Shown here: piece by piece, positions 1 through 9,303 of the stretch | Numbering within the stretch: position 1 is the stretch's first letter | Layout of the letters: each line of letters opens with the position of its first letter | Origin: JBIOUF01 sp044866695 | Lineage (GTDB): Bacteria > Actinomycetota > Actinomycetes > Propionibacteriales > Nocardioidaceae | Assembly (NCBI GenBank): GCA_044866695.1 | Contig: JBIOUF010000059.1 | Span: 1 to 16,762, forward strand | DNA length: 16,762 nt | Direction of reading: 5' to 3' | Program-made: the position numbers and the translations under genes | Notes under the pieces: model-generated | What the model was told of the DNA's origin: nothing | Databases searched by the model: none | What the model saw: the letters and a program-made list of their open reading frames with translations, nothing else

Positions 1-3
1 GCT

Positions 4-180
4 GGTTGAGGAGCCGGAGCGCTAGCGGAGGCGTCTCGAAACCAGCGGCACCGTGGCAGAGACTGCGCCCAAGCGCCGGTGGTTTCGAGACGCTCGCAAG
101 CTCGCTCCTCAACCACCGGAGGGTCGCAAGCTCGCTCCTCAACCACCGGGGGGTCGCAAGCTCGCTCCTCAACCACCCGG
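4..180. repeat. Interspersed GGTTGAGGAG/GTCTCGAAACC repeats plus 30-bp tandem copies
   Basis: Two oppositely oriented copies of one element are visible. Bases 4-43 begin GGTTGAGGAG and end GTCTCGAAACC; bases 81-114 are the reverse arrangement, beginning GGTTTCGAGAC and ending CTCCTCAACC. The copies carry short terminal inverted repeats: GCTGGTT/AACCAGC at 1-7 and 40-46, and CCGGTGGTT/AACCACCGG at 76-84 and 111-119. The right half of the second copy is then repeated with a 30-bp period (91-120, 121-150, 151-180), sharing the core GCAAGCTCGCTCCTCAACC. There is no credible protein. The block lies just past the typA stop codon, so its hairpins could be transcribed as part of the typA 3' end. Similar elements are, as I recall, common between genes in Nocardioides-type genomes. 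Confidence 0.85.
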
Positions 181-194
181 GGAGGGGCGGGGGG

Positions 195-2064
<1,870 letters not shown>

Positions 2065-2072
<8 letters not shown>

Positions 2073-2757
2073 CGAAGGCGCGTTCCAGGGCCGCCTCGAC
2101 GTGCAGGGTGGTGCAGGGCAGCACCGGCAGCTCGCAGTCGGCCTGGTGGATCAGCAGCTCCAGCTCGGTGCAGCCCAGGACCACCCCCTGGGCGCCGCGG
2201 TCCCACAGCCCGTCCAGCAGCGAGACGACCGTGCGGCGGGACCGGTCCAGCACCTTCCCGTGCACCAGCTCGTCGTAGATGATCCGGTTGACCTCCGGCT
2301 GGTCGGCCGGTTCCGGCAACACGATCTCCAGGCCATGGCGGGCCAGCCGGTCGGTGAAGAACCGCCGCTCCATCGTGAACGACGTGCCGATCAGGGCGAC
2401 CGTGGACAGCCCCAGCCGGGTCGCCTCCTCCGCGACGGTGTCGGCCAGGTGCAGCATCGGCACCGAGACCGCCGCCGCCACCTGGTCGGCGACCAGGTGG
2501 AAGGTCGTCGTGCACAGCACCAGCAGCTCCGCCCCCGCGGCCTCGACCCCGCGCGACGCGGTGACCAGGATCTCGGCGATGTCGTCCAGCCGCTCCTCCG
2601 AGAGCAGGTCGGTGAGCTGCTGCAGGTCGACAGAGGCCATCACCAGATGGGCGGAGTGCCACCCGCCGAGCCGCTTCTCGACGCCCTGGTTCAGCAACCG
2701 GTAGTACTCCGCGGAGCTCTCCCAGCTCATGCCCCCGACGAGGCCGATCGTGCGCAC
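2065..2757 (-). CDS. Aspartate/glutamate racemase family protein, YgeA-like
   Basis: A 230-residue PLP-independent amino-acid racemase of the Asp/Glu racemase family, cytoplasmic, closest in pattern to the broad-specificity racemase YgeA. Visible features are the N-terminal IGLVGGMSWESS loop, the two expected catalytic cysteines, C82 in LCTTTFH and C196 in GCTE, the motif GTSFTME (124-130), and RIIYDEL-type spacing (158-164). The first cysteine motif reads CTTTFH where E. coli YgeA, as I recall, has CTNTMH, so substrate range may differ. I chose the GTG at 2757 because it precedes the conserved IGLVGG strand by only three residues; a GAGG sequence lies upstream. It follows the SDR gene by 26 bp and overlaps typA by 8 nt. 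The natural substrate is not shown. Confidence 0.9.
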
Positions 2758-2783
2758 GGGCCGATCCTCGCACGGACGCCGGG

Positions 2784-3542
2784 TCAGGACACCCGGTGCA
2801 CCTTGTGCTGGGCGGCCTGCGCCCGGGGCCGCATCACCAGGTGGTCGATGTTGACGTGCCGAGGCCGGGTCACGACCCAGGCCACCGCGTCGGCGACGTC
2901 GTCGGCGACCAGGGGCTCGGCCACGCCGGCGTACACGGCGTCGGCCTTCTGGTCGTCCCCGCCGTACCGGACCGTGGCGAACTCGTCGGTGCGCACCATC
3001 CCCGGCGCGATCTCGCAGATCCGCACCGGCTGGTCGAACAGCTCCAGCCGCAGCGTCTCGGTCACCACGTGGGTGCCGTGCTTGGCTGCGGTGTAGCCGC
3101 CCCCGCCCTCGTAGGCGACCATGCCCGCGGTCGACCCGATGTTGACGATGCAGCCGGCGCCGCTCGCGACGAGCGCGGGGAGGAGGGCCTGGGTCACCCG
3201 CACCAGGCCGAGGACGTTGACCTCGTACATCGCCCGCCACTGGTCGAGGTCGGCACCGGCGACCGGGCTGTCGCCGAACGCGCCGCCTGCGTCGTTGACC
3301 AGCACGTCGAGCGTCCCGCCGACCACGTCCGCGAGCCGGCGCACGGACTCGGCGTCGGTCACGTCACAGGTGACCGCCGTCCCGGCGATGTCCTCGGCGA
3401 GCCCCTCGACCCGGTCGGTGCGGCGGGCTGCGCAGAACACGTGGTAGCCGGCACGGGCCAGGTGGCGCGCCGTCGCCGCCCCGATGCCGCTGCTCGCACC
3501 GGTGACGACGGCGGTCCGCCCGGGCTGCGAAGCGGTGGTCAT
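2784..3542 (-). CDS. Short-chain dehydrogenase/reductase (classical SDR)
   Basis: A 252-residue classical SDR with a Rossmann fold. Motifs run in the usual order: TGASSGIG cofactor loop (14-21), NDAG (83-86; a variant of NNAG), catalytic N109, S137 in NIGSTAG, and Y150-x3-K154 in YTAAKH. Arginines just after the second strand (AARR, 38-41) favour NADP(H), by family rule. The PGMVRTDEF segment is the usual post-catalytic loop. The substrate cannot be told from sequence. The ATG at 3542 places the cofactor loop at the normal distance from the N terminus; the ribosome site is weak (GGGGCAG). It is the first gene of a minus-strand set with the racemase and typA, divergent from mshA across about 87 bp. 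Confidence 0.93.
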   Translation of the reverse strand: MTTASQPGRTAVVTGASSGIGAATARHLARAGYHVFCAARRTDRVEGLAEDIAGTAVTCDVTDAESVRRLADVVGGTLDVLVNDAGGAFGDSPVAGADLDQWRAMYEVNVLGLVRVTQALLPALVASGAGCIVNIGSTAGMVAYEGGGGYTAAKHGTHVVTETLRLELFDQPVRICEIAPGMVRTDEFATVRYGGDDQKADAVYAGVAEPLVADDVADAVAWVVTRPRHVNIDHLVMRPRAQAAQHKVHRVS

Positions 3543-3614
3543 GGGCACAGTCTGCCCCGGCGCGTAGGCATGACCCTCTCGGGAATGAGACACACTCACA
3601 GATGGTTGTCGCCT

Positions 3615-3620
3615 GGAGGT
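3615..3620 (+). promoter_or_regulatory. Ribosome binding site deciding the mshA start
   Basis: GGAGGT lies immediately before an ATG at 3621, which leaves no usable spacing for that codon. The in-frame GTG at 3630 is 9 nt further on and has normal spacing, so initiation at 3630 is preferred over 3621. Confidence 0.65.
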
Positions 3621-3629
3621 ATGCCACAC

Positions 3630-4970
3630 GTGACCGGCCGCACCGCACGACCCGCCGCGAGGTTCCCCTCCGCGGACGCTCCGGCCACCCCGGCCGGAGC
3701 CGACGTCCACCGGGTGGCGATGATCTCGCTGCACACCTCCCCGCTCGACCAGCCCGGCACCGGCGACGCCGGCGGGATGAACGTCTACGTCCTCGAGCTC
3801 TCCCGGCGGCTGGCCCAGCAGGGCCTGGCGGTCGAGGTGTTCACCCGTGCTACGTCGTCGCGGCTTCCCGACGTGGTGCCCGTCGCACCCGGGGTGCTGG
3901 TGCACCACGTCCATGCCGGGCCGTTCGAAGGGCTGGCCAAGGACGAGCTGCCCGCCCAGCTGTGCACGTTCGCCCGCGACCTGCTGCGCACCGAGGCGGC
4001 CCACGAGCACGGCTGGTTCGACCTGGTGCACTCCCACTACTGGCTGTCCGGGCAGGTCGGGGCGCTGGTCCGCGACCGGTGGGGGGTACCGCTGGCGCAC
4101 ACCATGCACACGATGGCCAAGGTGAAGAACGACTTCCTCGCCGAGGGCGACGTCCCGGAGCCGTCTGCGCGGCTGCTCGGGGAGCAGCAGGTCGTCGACG
4201 CGGCCGACATGCTGGTCGCCAGCACCGAGGTCGAGGCCAAGCAGCTGGTGAACCTGTACGACGCCGACCCCACCCGCGTCGAGGTGGTGCCTCCCGGCGT
4301 CGACCTGGAGGTGTTCCGGCCCATCGGCCAGGCCCGGGCCCGAGCCCGCCTCGGCATCGCGCCCGACGCGGTGGTGCCGCTGTTCGCCGGCCGGATCCAG
4401 CCGCTGAAGGCCCCCGACATCCTGCTCCGCGCGGTCGCCCTGCTGCTCGACCGCGACCCCGCCCTGCGCGACCGGCTGCTCGTGCCGGTCGTCGGCGGGC
4501 CGTCCGGCACCGGCCTGGACCGGCCGACCGCCCTGGTCGAGCTCGCGGCGTCGCTGGGGATCGCCGACGTGGTGCGGTTCGTGCCCCCGCTGGCGCAGGC
4601 CGACCTGGCCACCTGGTTCTCGGCGGCGACGGTCGTGGTGGTGCCGTCGTACAACGAGTCGTTCGGGCTGGTCGCGGTCGAGGCGCAGGCGGCCGGCACG
4701 CCGGTGGTCGCGGCGGCCGTCGGAGGGCTGACCACCGTGGTGCGCGACGGCGTGTCCGGGCTGCTGGTCGAGGGCCACGACCCCGCCGCGTACGCCGCCG
4801 TCCTGGAGCGGGTGCTGCGCCGGCCGGCCTACCGCGACCGGCTCGCCGCCGGCGCCGTACGGCATGCCTCGGAGTACTCCTGGGAGCGGACCGCGCAGCA
4901 CACCCTCGAGGTGTACCGCAAGGCGGCGGCCGCCCGCCGCTGGCGCGAGGAGGCGGTGGTCGGCCGATGA
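3630..4970 (+). CDS. mshA: D-inositol-3-phosphate glycosyltransferase MshA (mycothiol biosynthesis)
   Basis: A 446-residue GT-B fold, GT4-family glycosyltransferase. MshA transfers GlcNAc from UDP-GlcNAc to 1L-myo-inositol 1-phosphate, the first committed step of mycothiol synthesis in the cytoplasm. The acceptor-side signature HTSPLDQPGTGDAGGMNVYV spans about 35-54; the nucleotide-sugar side has GRIQPLK (254-260; R255 and K260 expected to contact the donor diphosphate) and the EX7E motif E343/E351 in NESFGLVAVEA. These match MshA closely enough to separate it from generic GT4 enzymes. The N-terminal 25 residues are poorly conserved, as usual. The stop overlaps the start of the YbjN-domain gene (ATGA), so the two are coupled; mshA followed by this gene is a recurring actinobacterial pair. 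Confidence 0.95.
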   Translation: MTGRTARPAARFPSADAPATPAGADVHRVAMISLHTSPLDQPGTGDAGGMNVYVLELSRRLAQQGLAVEVFTRATSSRLPDVVPVAPGVLVHHVHAGPFEGLAKDELPAQLCTFARDLLRTEAAHEHGWFDLVHSHYWLSGQVGALVRDRWGVPLAHTMHTMAKVKNDFLAEGDVPEPSARLLGEQQVVDAADMLVASTEVEAKQLVNLYDADPTRVEVVPPGVDLEVFRPIGQARARARLGIAPDAVVPLFAGRIQPLKAPDILLRAVALLLDRDPALRDRLLVPVVGGPSGTGLDRPTALVELAASLGIADVVRFVPPLAQADLATWFSAATVVVVPSYNESFGLVAVEAQAAGTPVVAAAVGGLTTVVRDGVSGLLVEGHDPAAYAAVLERVLRRPAYRDRLAAGAVRHASEYSWERTAQHTLEVYRKAAAARRWREEAVVGR

Positions 4971-5488
4971 CCGCCGACGAGCAGGCCACGGCGCTGGACG
5001 TCGTCGAGGCGACCCTGGCCGACAGCGGGCTGGACTGGGAGGGCCTCGGGAACGGGCAGTTCGCGGTCGTTCTTCCCGGCGAGCGCAAGCTGCAGACGCC
5101 GTGCCGGCTCGACGTGGGCCCGCACGCGCTGGCCGTGCACGCCTTCGTCGCCCGGCGACCCGACGAGAACCACGAACGGGTCTACCGTTGGCTGCTGGAG
5201 CGGAACCTGCGGCTGTACGGCGTCGCGTTCGCCGTGGACGCTCTCGGCGACATCTACCTCGACGGGCGGCTGCCGCTGTCCTCGGTCACCCCCCACGAGC
5301 TCGACCGGCTGCTCGGCGCGGTGCTCACCTACGCCGACGAGTCGTTCAACACCATCCTCGAGCTCGGCTTCGCCAGCTCCATCCGCCGCGAGTGGGAGTG
5401 GCGCCTCGCGCGAGGCGAGTCCACCCGCAACCTCGCCGCCTTCCGCGGCTGGCTCGAGCGCGACACTCCGGCCCCGCCCCTCCCCTGA
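4967..5488 (+). CDS. YbjN-domain protein (T3SS-chaperone-like fold), function unknown
   Basis: A 173-residue soluble protein recognised as the actinobacterial YbjN-type protein that follows mshA. The middle region contains the pattern HERVYRWLLERNLRLYGVAFAVDALGDIYLDGRLPL, split here as HERVYRWLLERN (about 64-75) and DALGDIYLDGRL, typical of the fold related to type III secretion chaperones. There is no signal peptide, membrane segment or obvious catalytic motif. The ATG overlaps the mshA stop by 4 nt, and GAGGAGG lies 13 nt upstream inside mshA. Biochemical function is unknown; the coupling suggests co-regulation with mycothiol synthesis, which is inference. The gene ends at the 32-bp repeat array that separates it from convergent regX3. 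Confidence 0.88.
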   Translation: MTADEQATALDVVEATLADSGLDWEGLGNGQFAVVLPGERKLQTPCRLDVGPHALAVHAFVARRPDENHERVYRWLLERNLRLYGVAFAVDALGDIYLDGRLPLSSVTPHELDRLLGAVLTYADESFNTILELGFASSIRREWEWRLARGESTRNLAAFRGWLERDTPAPPLP

Positions 5489-5492
5489 CCCC

Positions 5493-5597
5493 GACCCGTC
5501 ACAACCTCCCCGCCTGGAACCGCCGACCCGTTGCAACCTCCCTGCCGGGAGCCGCCGAGCCGTCGCAACCTCCCGCCCGGGAGCCGCCGGACCGTCA
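5493..5597. repeat. Three 32-bp tandem repeats plus partial fourth, between convergent genes
   Basis: Units at 5493-5524, 5525-5556 and 5557-5588 begin GACCCGTCACAACC, GACCCGTTGCAACC and GAGCCGTCGCAACC and all end in CCGCC. A truncated fourth copy (GGACCGTCA) reaches into the regX3 stop codon. Units 2 and 3 can form small hairpins, for example CTCCCG/CGGGAG in unit 3. The array fills the whole ybjN-regX3 gap, so it may take part in 3'-end formation for both converging transcripts. No protein is encoded. Confidence 0.85.
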
Positions 5598-6272
5598 CGT
5601 GTCGAGCTTGTACCCCAGGCCGCGGACGGTGACCAGGTGGCGGGGGTTGGCCGGGTCCGGCTCGATCTTGGCGCGCAGGCGCTTGACGTGGACGTCGAGG
5701 GTCTTGGTGTCCCCGACGTAGTCCGATCCCCAGACCCGGTCGATGAGCTGGCCGCGAGTCAGCACCCGGCCGGGGTTGCGCAAGAACAGCTCCAGCAGCA
5801 CGAACTCCTTCAGCGGCAGCCGGGCCTCCTTGCCGGCGACCGTGACGACGTGGCGCTCGACGTCCATGCGCACCGGTCCCGCCTCCAACGTCTTGGGCGC
5901 CGCCTCGACGTCCCCGCCGCGCCGTAGCACCGCGCGGATCCGGGCCACCAGCTCACGAGGGGAGTAGGGCTTGGTGACGTAGTCGTCGGCGCCGAGCTCG
6001 AGGCCGACCACCTTGTCCACCTCGCTGTCCTTGGCGGTGACCATGATCACCGGCACGGCGGAGGTCTGCCGGATCCGGCGGCACACCTCGGTGCCGGACA
6101 GCCCGGGCAGCATGAGGTCGAGCAGCACGATGTCCGCGCCGGCCTGCTCGAGCTCGCGCAGCGCGTCCGGACCGGTCGTCGCGACGGCCACCTCGAAGCC
6201 CTCCTTGCCCAGCATGTACGCCAACGCGTCGCTGTAGCTCTCCTCGTCCTCGACCACGAGCACGCGGCTCAC
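5595..6272 (-). CDS. regX3: Response regulator RegX3 (PhoB/OmpR family, phosphate response)
   Basis: A 225-residue OmpR/PhoB-type regulator: receiver domain (about 1-120) followed by a winged-helix DNA-binding domain (about 127-225). Receiver residues are intact: acidic pair D9/E10, phospho-acceptor D52 in LLDLMLPG, T79, and K101 in TKP. The C-terminal part has the winged-helix signature DVHVKRLRAKIEPDP and the terminal VRGLGYKL. Pairing with a SenX3-type kinase and divergent phoU identifies it as the actinobacterial phosphate-response regulator (RegX3 in mycobacteria; PhoP in Streptomyces). It starts at a GTG that overlaps the senX3 stop (GTGA), with GGAGGGAG 9 nt upstream inside senX3. The stop codon lies at the edge of a 32-bp repeat array. 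Confidence 0.95.
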   Translation of the reverse strand: MSRVLVVEDEESYSDALAYMLGKEGFEVAVATTGPDALRELEQAGADIVLLDLMLPGLSGTEVCRRIRQTSAVPVIMVTAKDSEVDKVVGLELGADDYVTKPYSPRELVARIRAVLRRGGDVEAAPKTLEAGPVRMDVERHVVTVAGKEARLPLKEFVLLELFLRNPGRVLTRGQLIDRVWGSDYVGDTKTLDVHVKRLRAKIEPDPANPRHLVTVRGLGYKLDT

Positions 6273-7486
6273 TGATCCACACTCCCTCCAGGTCCACTCC
6301 GTCCGGCCTCATCGGCACGGCCCTCCTCAGGGTGGGGAGCGGAGGACCGGCCCGGCAGCGTGAGAGTGAACGTCGAACCCTGTCCCTCCACCGACCAGAC
6401 CGAGACCTCGCCGCCGTGGGCGGCCGCGACGTGCTTGACGATCGACAGCCCGAGCCCCGTACCCCCGGTCGAGCGGTGCCGGGCGGGGTCCACCCGGTAG
6501 AACCGCTCGAAGATGCGGTCGATCTCCGACGCGGGGATGCCGATCCCCTGGTCGGTGACGGTCAGCGCGACCATGCCCGGGTCGGCCGGGCGGGCCGCGA
6601 CGACGACGCTGCTCCGGTCCGGCGAGTAGGTGACGGCGTTGGCCACCAGGTTGGACAGGGCCAGGACGACCTGGTCGGCGTTCCCGAGCACCTCCAGCCC
6701 GGGGGTGCCGCTGTGCACCAGCTCGATCTCCTTGGCCTTGGCCTCGATCGCGACGCGGTCCAGGGCGCGGCTCACGGCGGCGTCGACGGGCACCGGTACG
6801 GCGGCCTCGAGGGGGTCGTCGCCCTGCAGGCGGGAGAGCTCGACGATCTGCTGGACCAGGGTGGACAGGCGGGCCGACTCGGTCCGCATGCGACCGGCGA
6901 AGCGAGCCACGGCCTCGGGGTCGTCCGCGGCCTCCTGGACCGCCTCGGCGAGCAGGTTCAGCGCGCCGACGGGGGTCTTCAGCTCGTGGGACACGTTGAC
7001 CACGAAGTCCTGGCGAATCGCCTCCACCCGCCGTTCGCGGGTGCGGTCCTCCACCAGCGCTAGCACCAGCCGACTGCTCAACGGCGCCACCCGCGCGCTC
7101 ACCAGCCGGGGGGGAACGCCGCGCCCGCGGTCGAGCGTGAGCTCGGTCTCGCGGATCTGACCGTCGCGACGAACTTCGTGGACCAGCTCTCCGAGCGCCG
7201 CGACGGTCAGCCTGCCGCCGCTGACCAGGCCGAGCGCGTACGCCGGCGCCGACGCGGACAGCACGTCGTCGTTCTCGTCCACGACCAGCGCGCTGGACCG
7301 CAGCACCCCGAGCACCGTGGCGATCCCGGGTGGCAGCCCACTGCTCTCCGCTGTCGTCGCGGTCGCGTGCATCGTGCGCTCGCTGACCCGCCACGCGAAC
7401 GTGACGCCCGCCCCCAGAACCGCGCCGAGCAGCGCCAGGAGGAGAGCCTGGGTCGTGGAGTCCACGCCTTCGATCGTAGGTGCCAT
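6269..7486 (-). CDS. senX3: Sensor histidine kinase SenX3
   Basis: A 405-residue membrane-anchored histidine kinase, near the length of mycobacterial SenX3 (about 410). One hydrophobic segment lies at about 12-30, followed by a PAS-like region (about 52-150), the H box FVVNVSHELKTPVGAL with phospho-acceptor H167, the N box with N283 in SNLVANAVTYSPD, and ATP-lid motifs DQGIGI (312-317) and GGTGLGLSIV (341-350). There is little extracellular sequence, so phosphate is probably read through PhoU and the Pst transporter, as in related systems. The ATG at 7486 is used; a GTG seven codons downstream is also possible, and neither has a strong ribosome site. It is co-transcribed with regX3 and divergent from phoU across a PHO-box-like repeat. 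Confidence 0.95.
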   Translation of the reverse strand: MAPTIEGVDSTTQALLLALLGAVLGAGVTFAWRVSERTMHATATTAESSGLPPGIATVLGVLRSSALVVDENDDVLSASAPAYALGLVSGGRLTVAALGELVHEVRRDGQIRETELTLDRGRGVPPRLVSARVAPLSSRLVLALVEDRTRERRVEAIRQDFVVNVSHELKTPVGALNLLAEAVQEAADDPEAVARFAGRMRTESARLSTLVQQIVELSRLQGDDPLEAAVPVPVDAAVSRALDRVAIEAKAKEIELVHSGTPGLEVLGNADQVVLALSNLVANAVTYSPDRSSVVVAARPADPGMVALTVTDQGIGIPASEIDRIFERFYRVDPARHRSTGGTGLGLSIVKHVAAAHGGEVSVWSVEGQGSTFTLTLPGRSSAPHPEEGRADEAGRSGPGGSVDQ

Positions 7487-7539
7487 CGGGGGCGCCCGGC
7501 CCGGTCCGAGAGCCAGGCGTCGAGGGGGCGTGGACGACT

Positions 7540-7582
7540 GTTCACCGCGCGTTCACGCTCGGTCGCCCGGGATTCACCTCGG
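7540..7582. promoter_or_regulatory. PHO-box-like direct repeats between senX3 and phoU
   Basis: Successive units in an 11-bp phase read GTTCACCGCGC (7540-7550), GTTCACGCTCG (7551-7561), GTCGCCCGGGA (7562-7572) and TTCACCTCGG (from 7573, one base out of phase). Streptomyces PhoP boxes are direct repeats of 11-bp units with the core GTTCACC, and RegX3 of mycobacteria binds related sites. The location between senX3-regX3 and phoU is where autoregulation is expected. The site lies about 18-60 bp before the probable phoU transcription start, suitable for activation. Confidence 0.8.
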
Positions 7583-7587
7583 CGGCC

Positions 7588-7593
7588 TACCGT
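7588..7593 (+). promoter_or_regulatory. Candidate -10 element for a leaderless phoU transcript
   Basis: TACCGT fits the actinobacterial TANNNT -10 pattern and ends 6 bp before the phoU ATG at 7600, so transcription would begin at or next to the A of the start codon. No properly spaced ribosome site precedes phoU, only GGGG two bases before ATG. A leaderless message is therefore likely, by inference. Confidence 0.45.
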
Positions 7594-7599
7594 CGGGGC

Positions 7600-8256
7600 A
7601 TGCGCGACGCCTACTTCGACCAGCTCGACGCGATCGTCGACGAGCTGGTCGCGATGACCCGTCAGGTCCAGCGTGCGGTCTCCCGCGCGACGACCGCCCT
7701 GCTGGACGCCGACGGCGCGGTCGCGGAGTCGGTGATCTCCGACGACGTGGCGATCGACCTGGCCCGTGAGCGCATCGAGGAGCGGTCCTTCGAGCTGCTC
7801 GCCCTGCAGCAGCCGGTGGCCGGGGACCTGCGCATGCTGGTGGCGGCCCTGCGCATGGTCTCGGACCTGGAACGGATGGGCGACCTGTCGGTGCATGTCG
7901 CGAAGGTGGCCCGGCTGCGGCTTCCCGACCACGCCGTACCCGCCGAGCTGGTGCCGACCTTCGCCAGGATGGCCACGGTCGCCGAGCACATGGTGGGCAA
8001 CACCGCCGAGATCATCGCCGACCGCGACGTGGACGCCGCCCGGGAGCTGGAGCGGTCCGATGAGGAGATGGACCGGCTGCGCAAGACGTCGTTCCAGATG
8101 ATGTTCGACGGCGAGTGGCCCTACGGGGTCGAGGCCGCCGTCGACGTGGCACTGCTCGGCCGCTACTACGAGCGGATCGCCGACCATTCCGTCTCGCTGG
8201 CCCGTCGGGTCGTGTACCTGGTCACCGGGGAGTGGCAGCGAACGGTGGACGCCTGA
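7600..8256 (+). CDS. phoU: Phosphate signalling protein PhoU
   Basis: A 218-residue all-helical PhoU protein with two three-helix-bundle repeats, the usual length. Characteristic segments are DDVAIDLARERIEE and LQQPVAGDLRMLVAALRMVSDLERMGD, split here as LQQPVAGDLRMLVAALRM and SDLERMGD, in the first half, and RYYERIADHSVSLARRV in the second; acidic E/D-x3-D patterns in these helices bind metal clusters in known structures. PhoU links the Pst phosphate transporter to the phosphate-sensing kinase and keeps the Pho response off when phosphate is plentiful. It diverges from senX3-regX3 across a PHO-box-like site, so it is probably controlled by RegX3. No pst genes are in the window. Confidence 0.96.
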   Translation: MRDAYFDQLDAIVDELVAMTRQVQRAVSRATTALLDADGAVAESVISDDVAIDLARERIEERSFELLALQQPVAGDLRMLVAALRMVSDLERMGDLSVHVAKVARLRLPDHAVPAELVPTFARMATVAEHMVGNTAEIIADRDVDAARELERSDEEMDRLRKTSFQMMFDGEWPYGVEAAVDVALLGRYYERIADHSVSLARRVVYLVTGEWQRTVDA

Positions 8257-8260
8257 GCGG

Positions 8261-8348
8261 GCCGTCAATCCTGGTGCGCCGAGCCGTCAATCCTGGTGCG
8301 CCGAGCCGTCAATCCTGGTGCGTCGAGCCGTCGATCCTGGTGGGTCGA
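8261..8348. repeat. Four tandem 22-bp repeats after phoU
   Basis: Units at 8261-8282, 8283-8304, 8305-8326 and 8327-8348 begin GCCGTCAATCCTGGTGCGCC; the first two are identical and the others drift (GCGTCGA and GGGTCGA ends; GTCGATCC in the fourth). The reverse complement of the same motif recurs at 9304-9347, on the other side of the next gene. The rest of the gap, 8349-8527, shows no gene, RNA or clear promoter. Confidence 0.9.
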
Positions 8349-8527
8349 GTGCCTCGCCGTGGCTGCGGCGCGCTGGCAGGCCCGCTCGGGCGACCGCCGG
8401 CCAGCGCACCGCGGACGCTCGGCGCGGGACCCTCGCGCCGCCGGCCCTGCGACGACTCGTCTGCAAGCCGGCCGATGGGCCTGCCCCGTGGCTGTCGCCG
8501 GTTCTGCCCCGATGACACGATGGACCG

Positions 8528-9292
8528 GTGCAGGCCAGGGCTCCCGCGGACGCGTCGCTCGACGACGTCGAGGAGTTCGCCGCAGCCGCGTCGGCGTTCA
8601 CCAGACTGCTGTCGTCGGCGGACCTCCGGGCTCCGGTGCCGACCTGCCCGGGCTGGCGCGTCTACGACCTGGCCGTGCACCTCGGCAACGAGCATGGCTG
8701 GGCCGCCACCGTGGTCGAGACCGGCCGCCGGGCCGCCGAGCAGCACGACGAGCCGGCCTCCCGGCGTCGCGGGAGGTCGGTCGCGCAGTGGTACGCCGGC
8801 AAGGCAGAGGACCTGCACGCCGTGCTCGAGGTGGCCGACCCGGCCGCCTCCTGCTGGAGCTTCGCCACCGGAACGGGGACGGTGCGGTTCTGGAGCCGCC
8901 GTCAATGGCACGAGACCACGATGCACACCGTCGACCTGGCTGCGGCCGCGAAGGTCGCCCATCCCCTCGCCGCCCACGCGAGCGCCGACGGCGTCGACGA
9001 AGCCCTGCGGGTCTTCCTGCCCTGGATGGCCGCCCGGGACCGGCCCCCCGACCTGACGGCTCCGCTCACCCTGACGGCGACCGACCTGCCGCGGTCCTGG
9101 GGCCTGCGCCCGGGCTCCCCGGCACCGCGCGTGGTCGACGGGCCGGTCGAGGCGTGGAACCGGGTGGAGGCCACGTCCGACGTGCTGTTCCGGCTGCTCT
9201 GGGGCCGGCTCCCGGTCGACGACCCGAGAGTGAGGTACGTCGGGGACGCCGACCCCGCGCGACGGTTCCTCACCGGCCCGCTGACGCCCTGA
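8528..9292 (+). CDS. Maleylpyruvate isomerase-family, mycothiol-dependent-type (MDMPI/DinB-like) protein
   Basis: A 254-residue protein of the MDMPI/DinB-like superfamily. The N-terminal four-helix domain carries CPGWRVYDLAVHLGNEH, typical of the family, and later RRQWHETTMHTVDL. H51, E129 and H133 fall where the metal-binding His, Glu and His of mycothiol-dependent maleylpyruvate isomerase are expected (E-x3-H spacing kept). A smaller C-terminal domain (about 165-254) resembles MDMPI_C. Such proteins are metal-dependent and several use mycothiol in isomerisation or thiol transfer; this member's substrate is unknown. The GTG at 8528 gives the normal family N terminus; no clear ribosome site is seen. 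It stands alone between oppositely oriented 22-bp repeat clusters, convergent with gpmA. Confidence 0.83.
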   Translation: MQARAPADASLDDVEEFAAAASAFTRLLSSADLRAPVPTCPGWRVYDLAVHLGNEHGWAATVVETGRRAAEQHDEPASRRRGRSVAQWYAGKAEDLHAVLEVADPAASCWSFATGTGTVRFWSRRQWHETTMHTVDLAAAAKVAHPLAAHASADGVDEALRVFLPWMAARDRPPDLTAPLTLTATDLPRSWGLRPGSPAPRVVDGPVEAWNRVEATSDVLFRLLWGRLPVDDPRVRYVGDADPARRFLTGPLTP

Positions 9293-9303
9293 CCCGGCCC
9301 CCG

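Noticed and set aside
3621..3623. ATG as the mshA start
   Set aside because: The only ribosome site, GGAGGT, ends directly against this ATG; the GTG at 3630 has workable spacing.
5493..8348. CRISPR arrays at the 22-bp and 32-bp repeats
   Set aside because: The units are adjacent with no unique spacers, and no cas genes are present.
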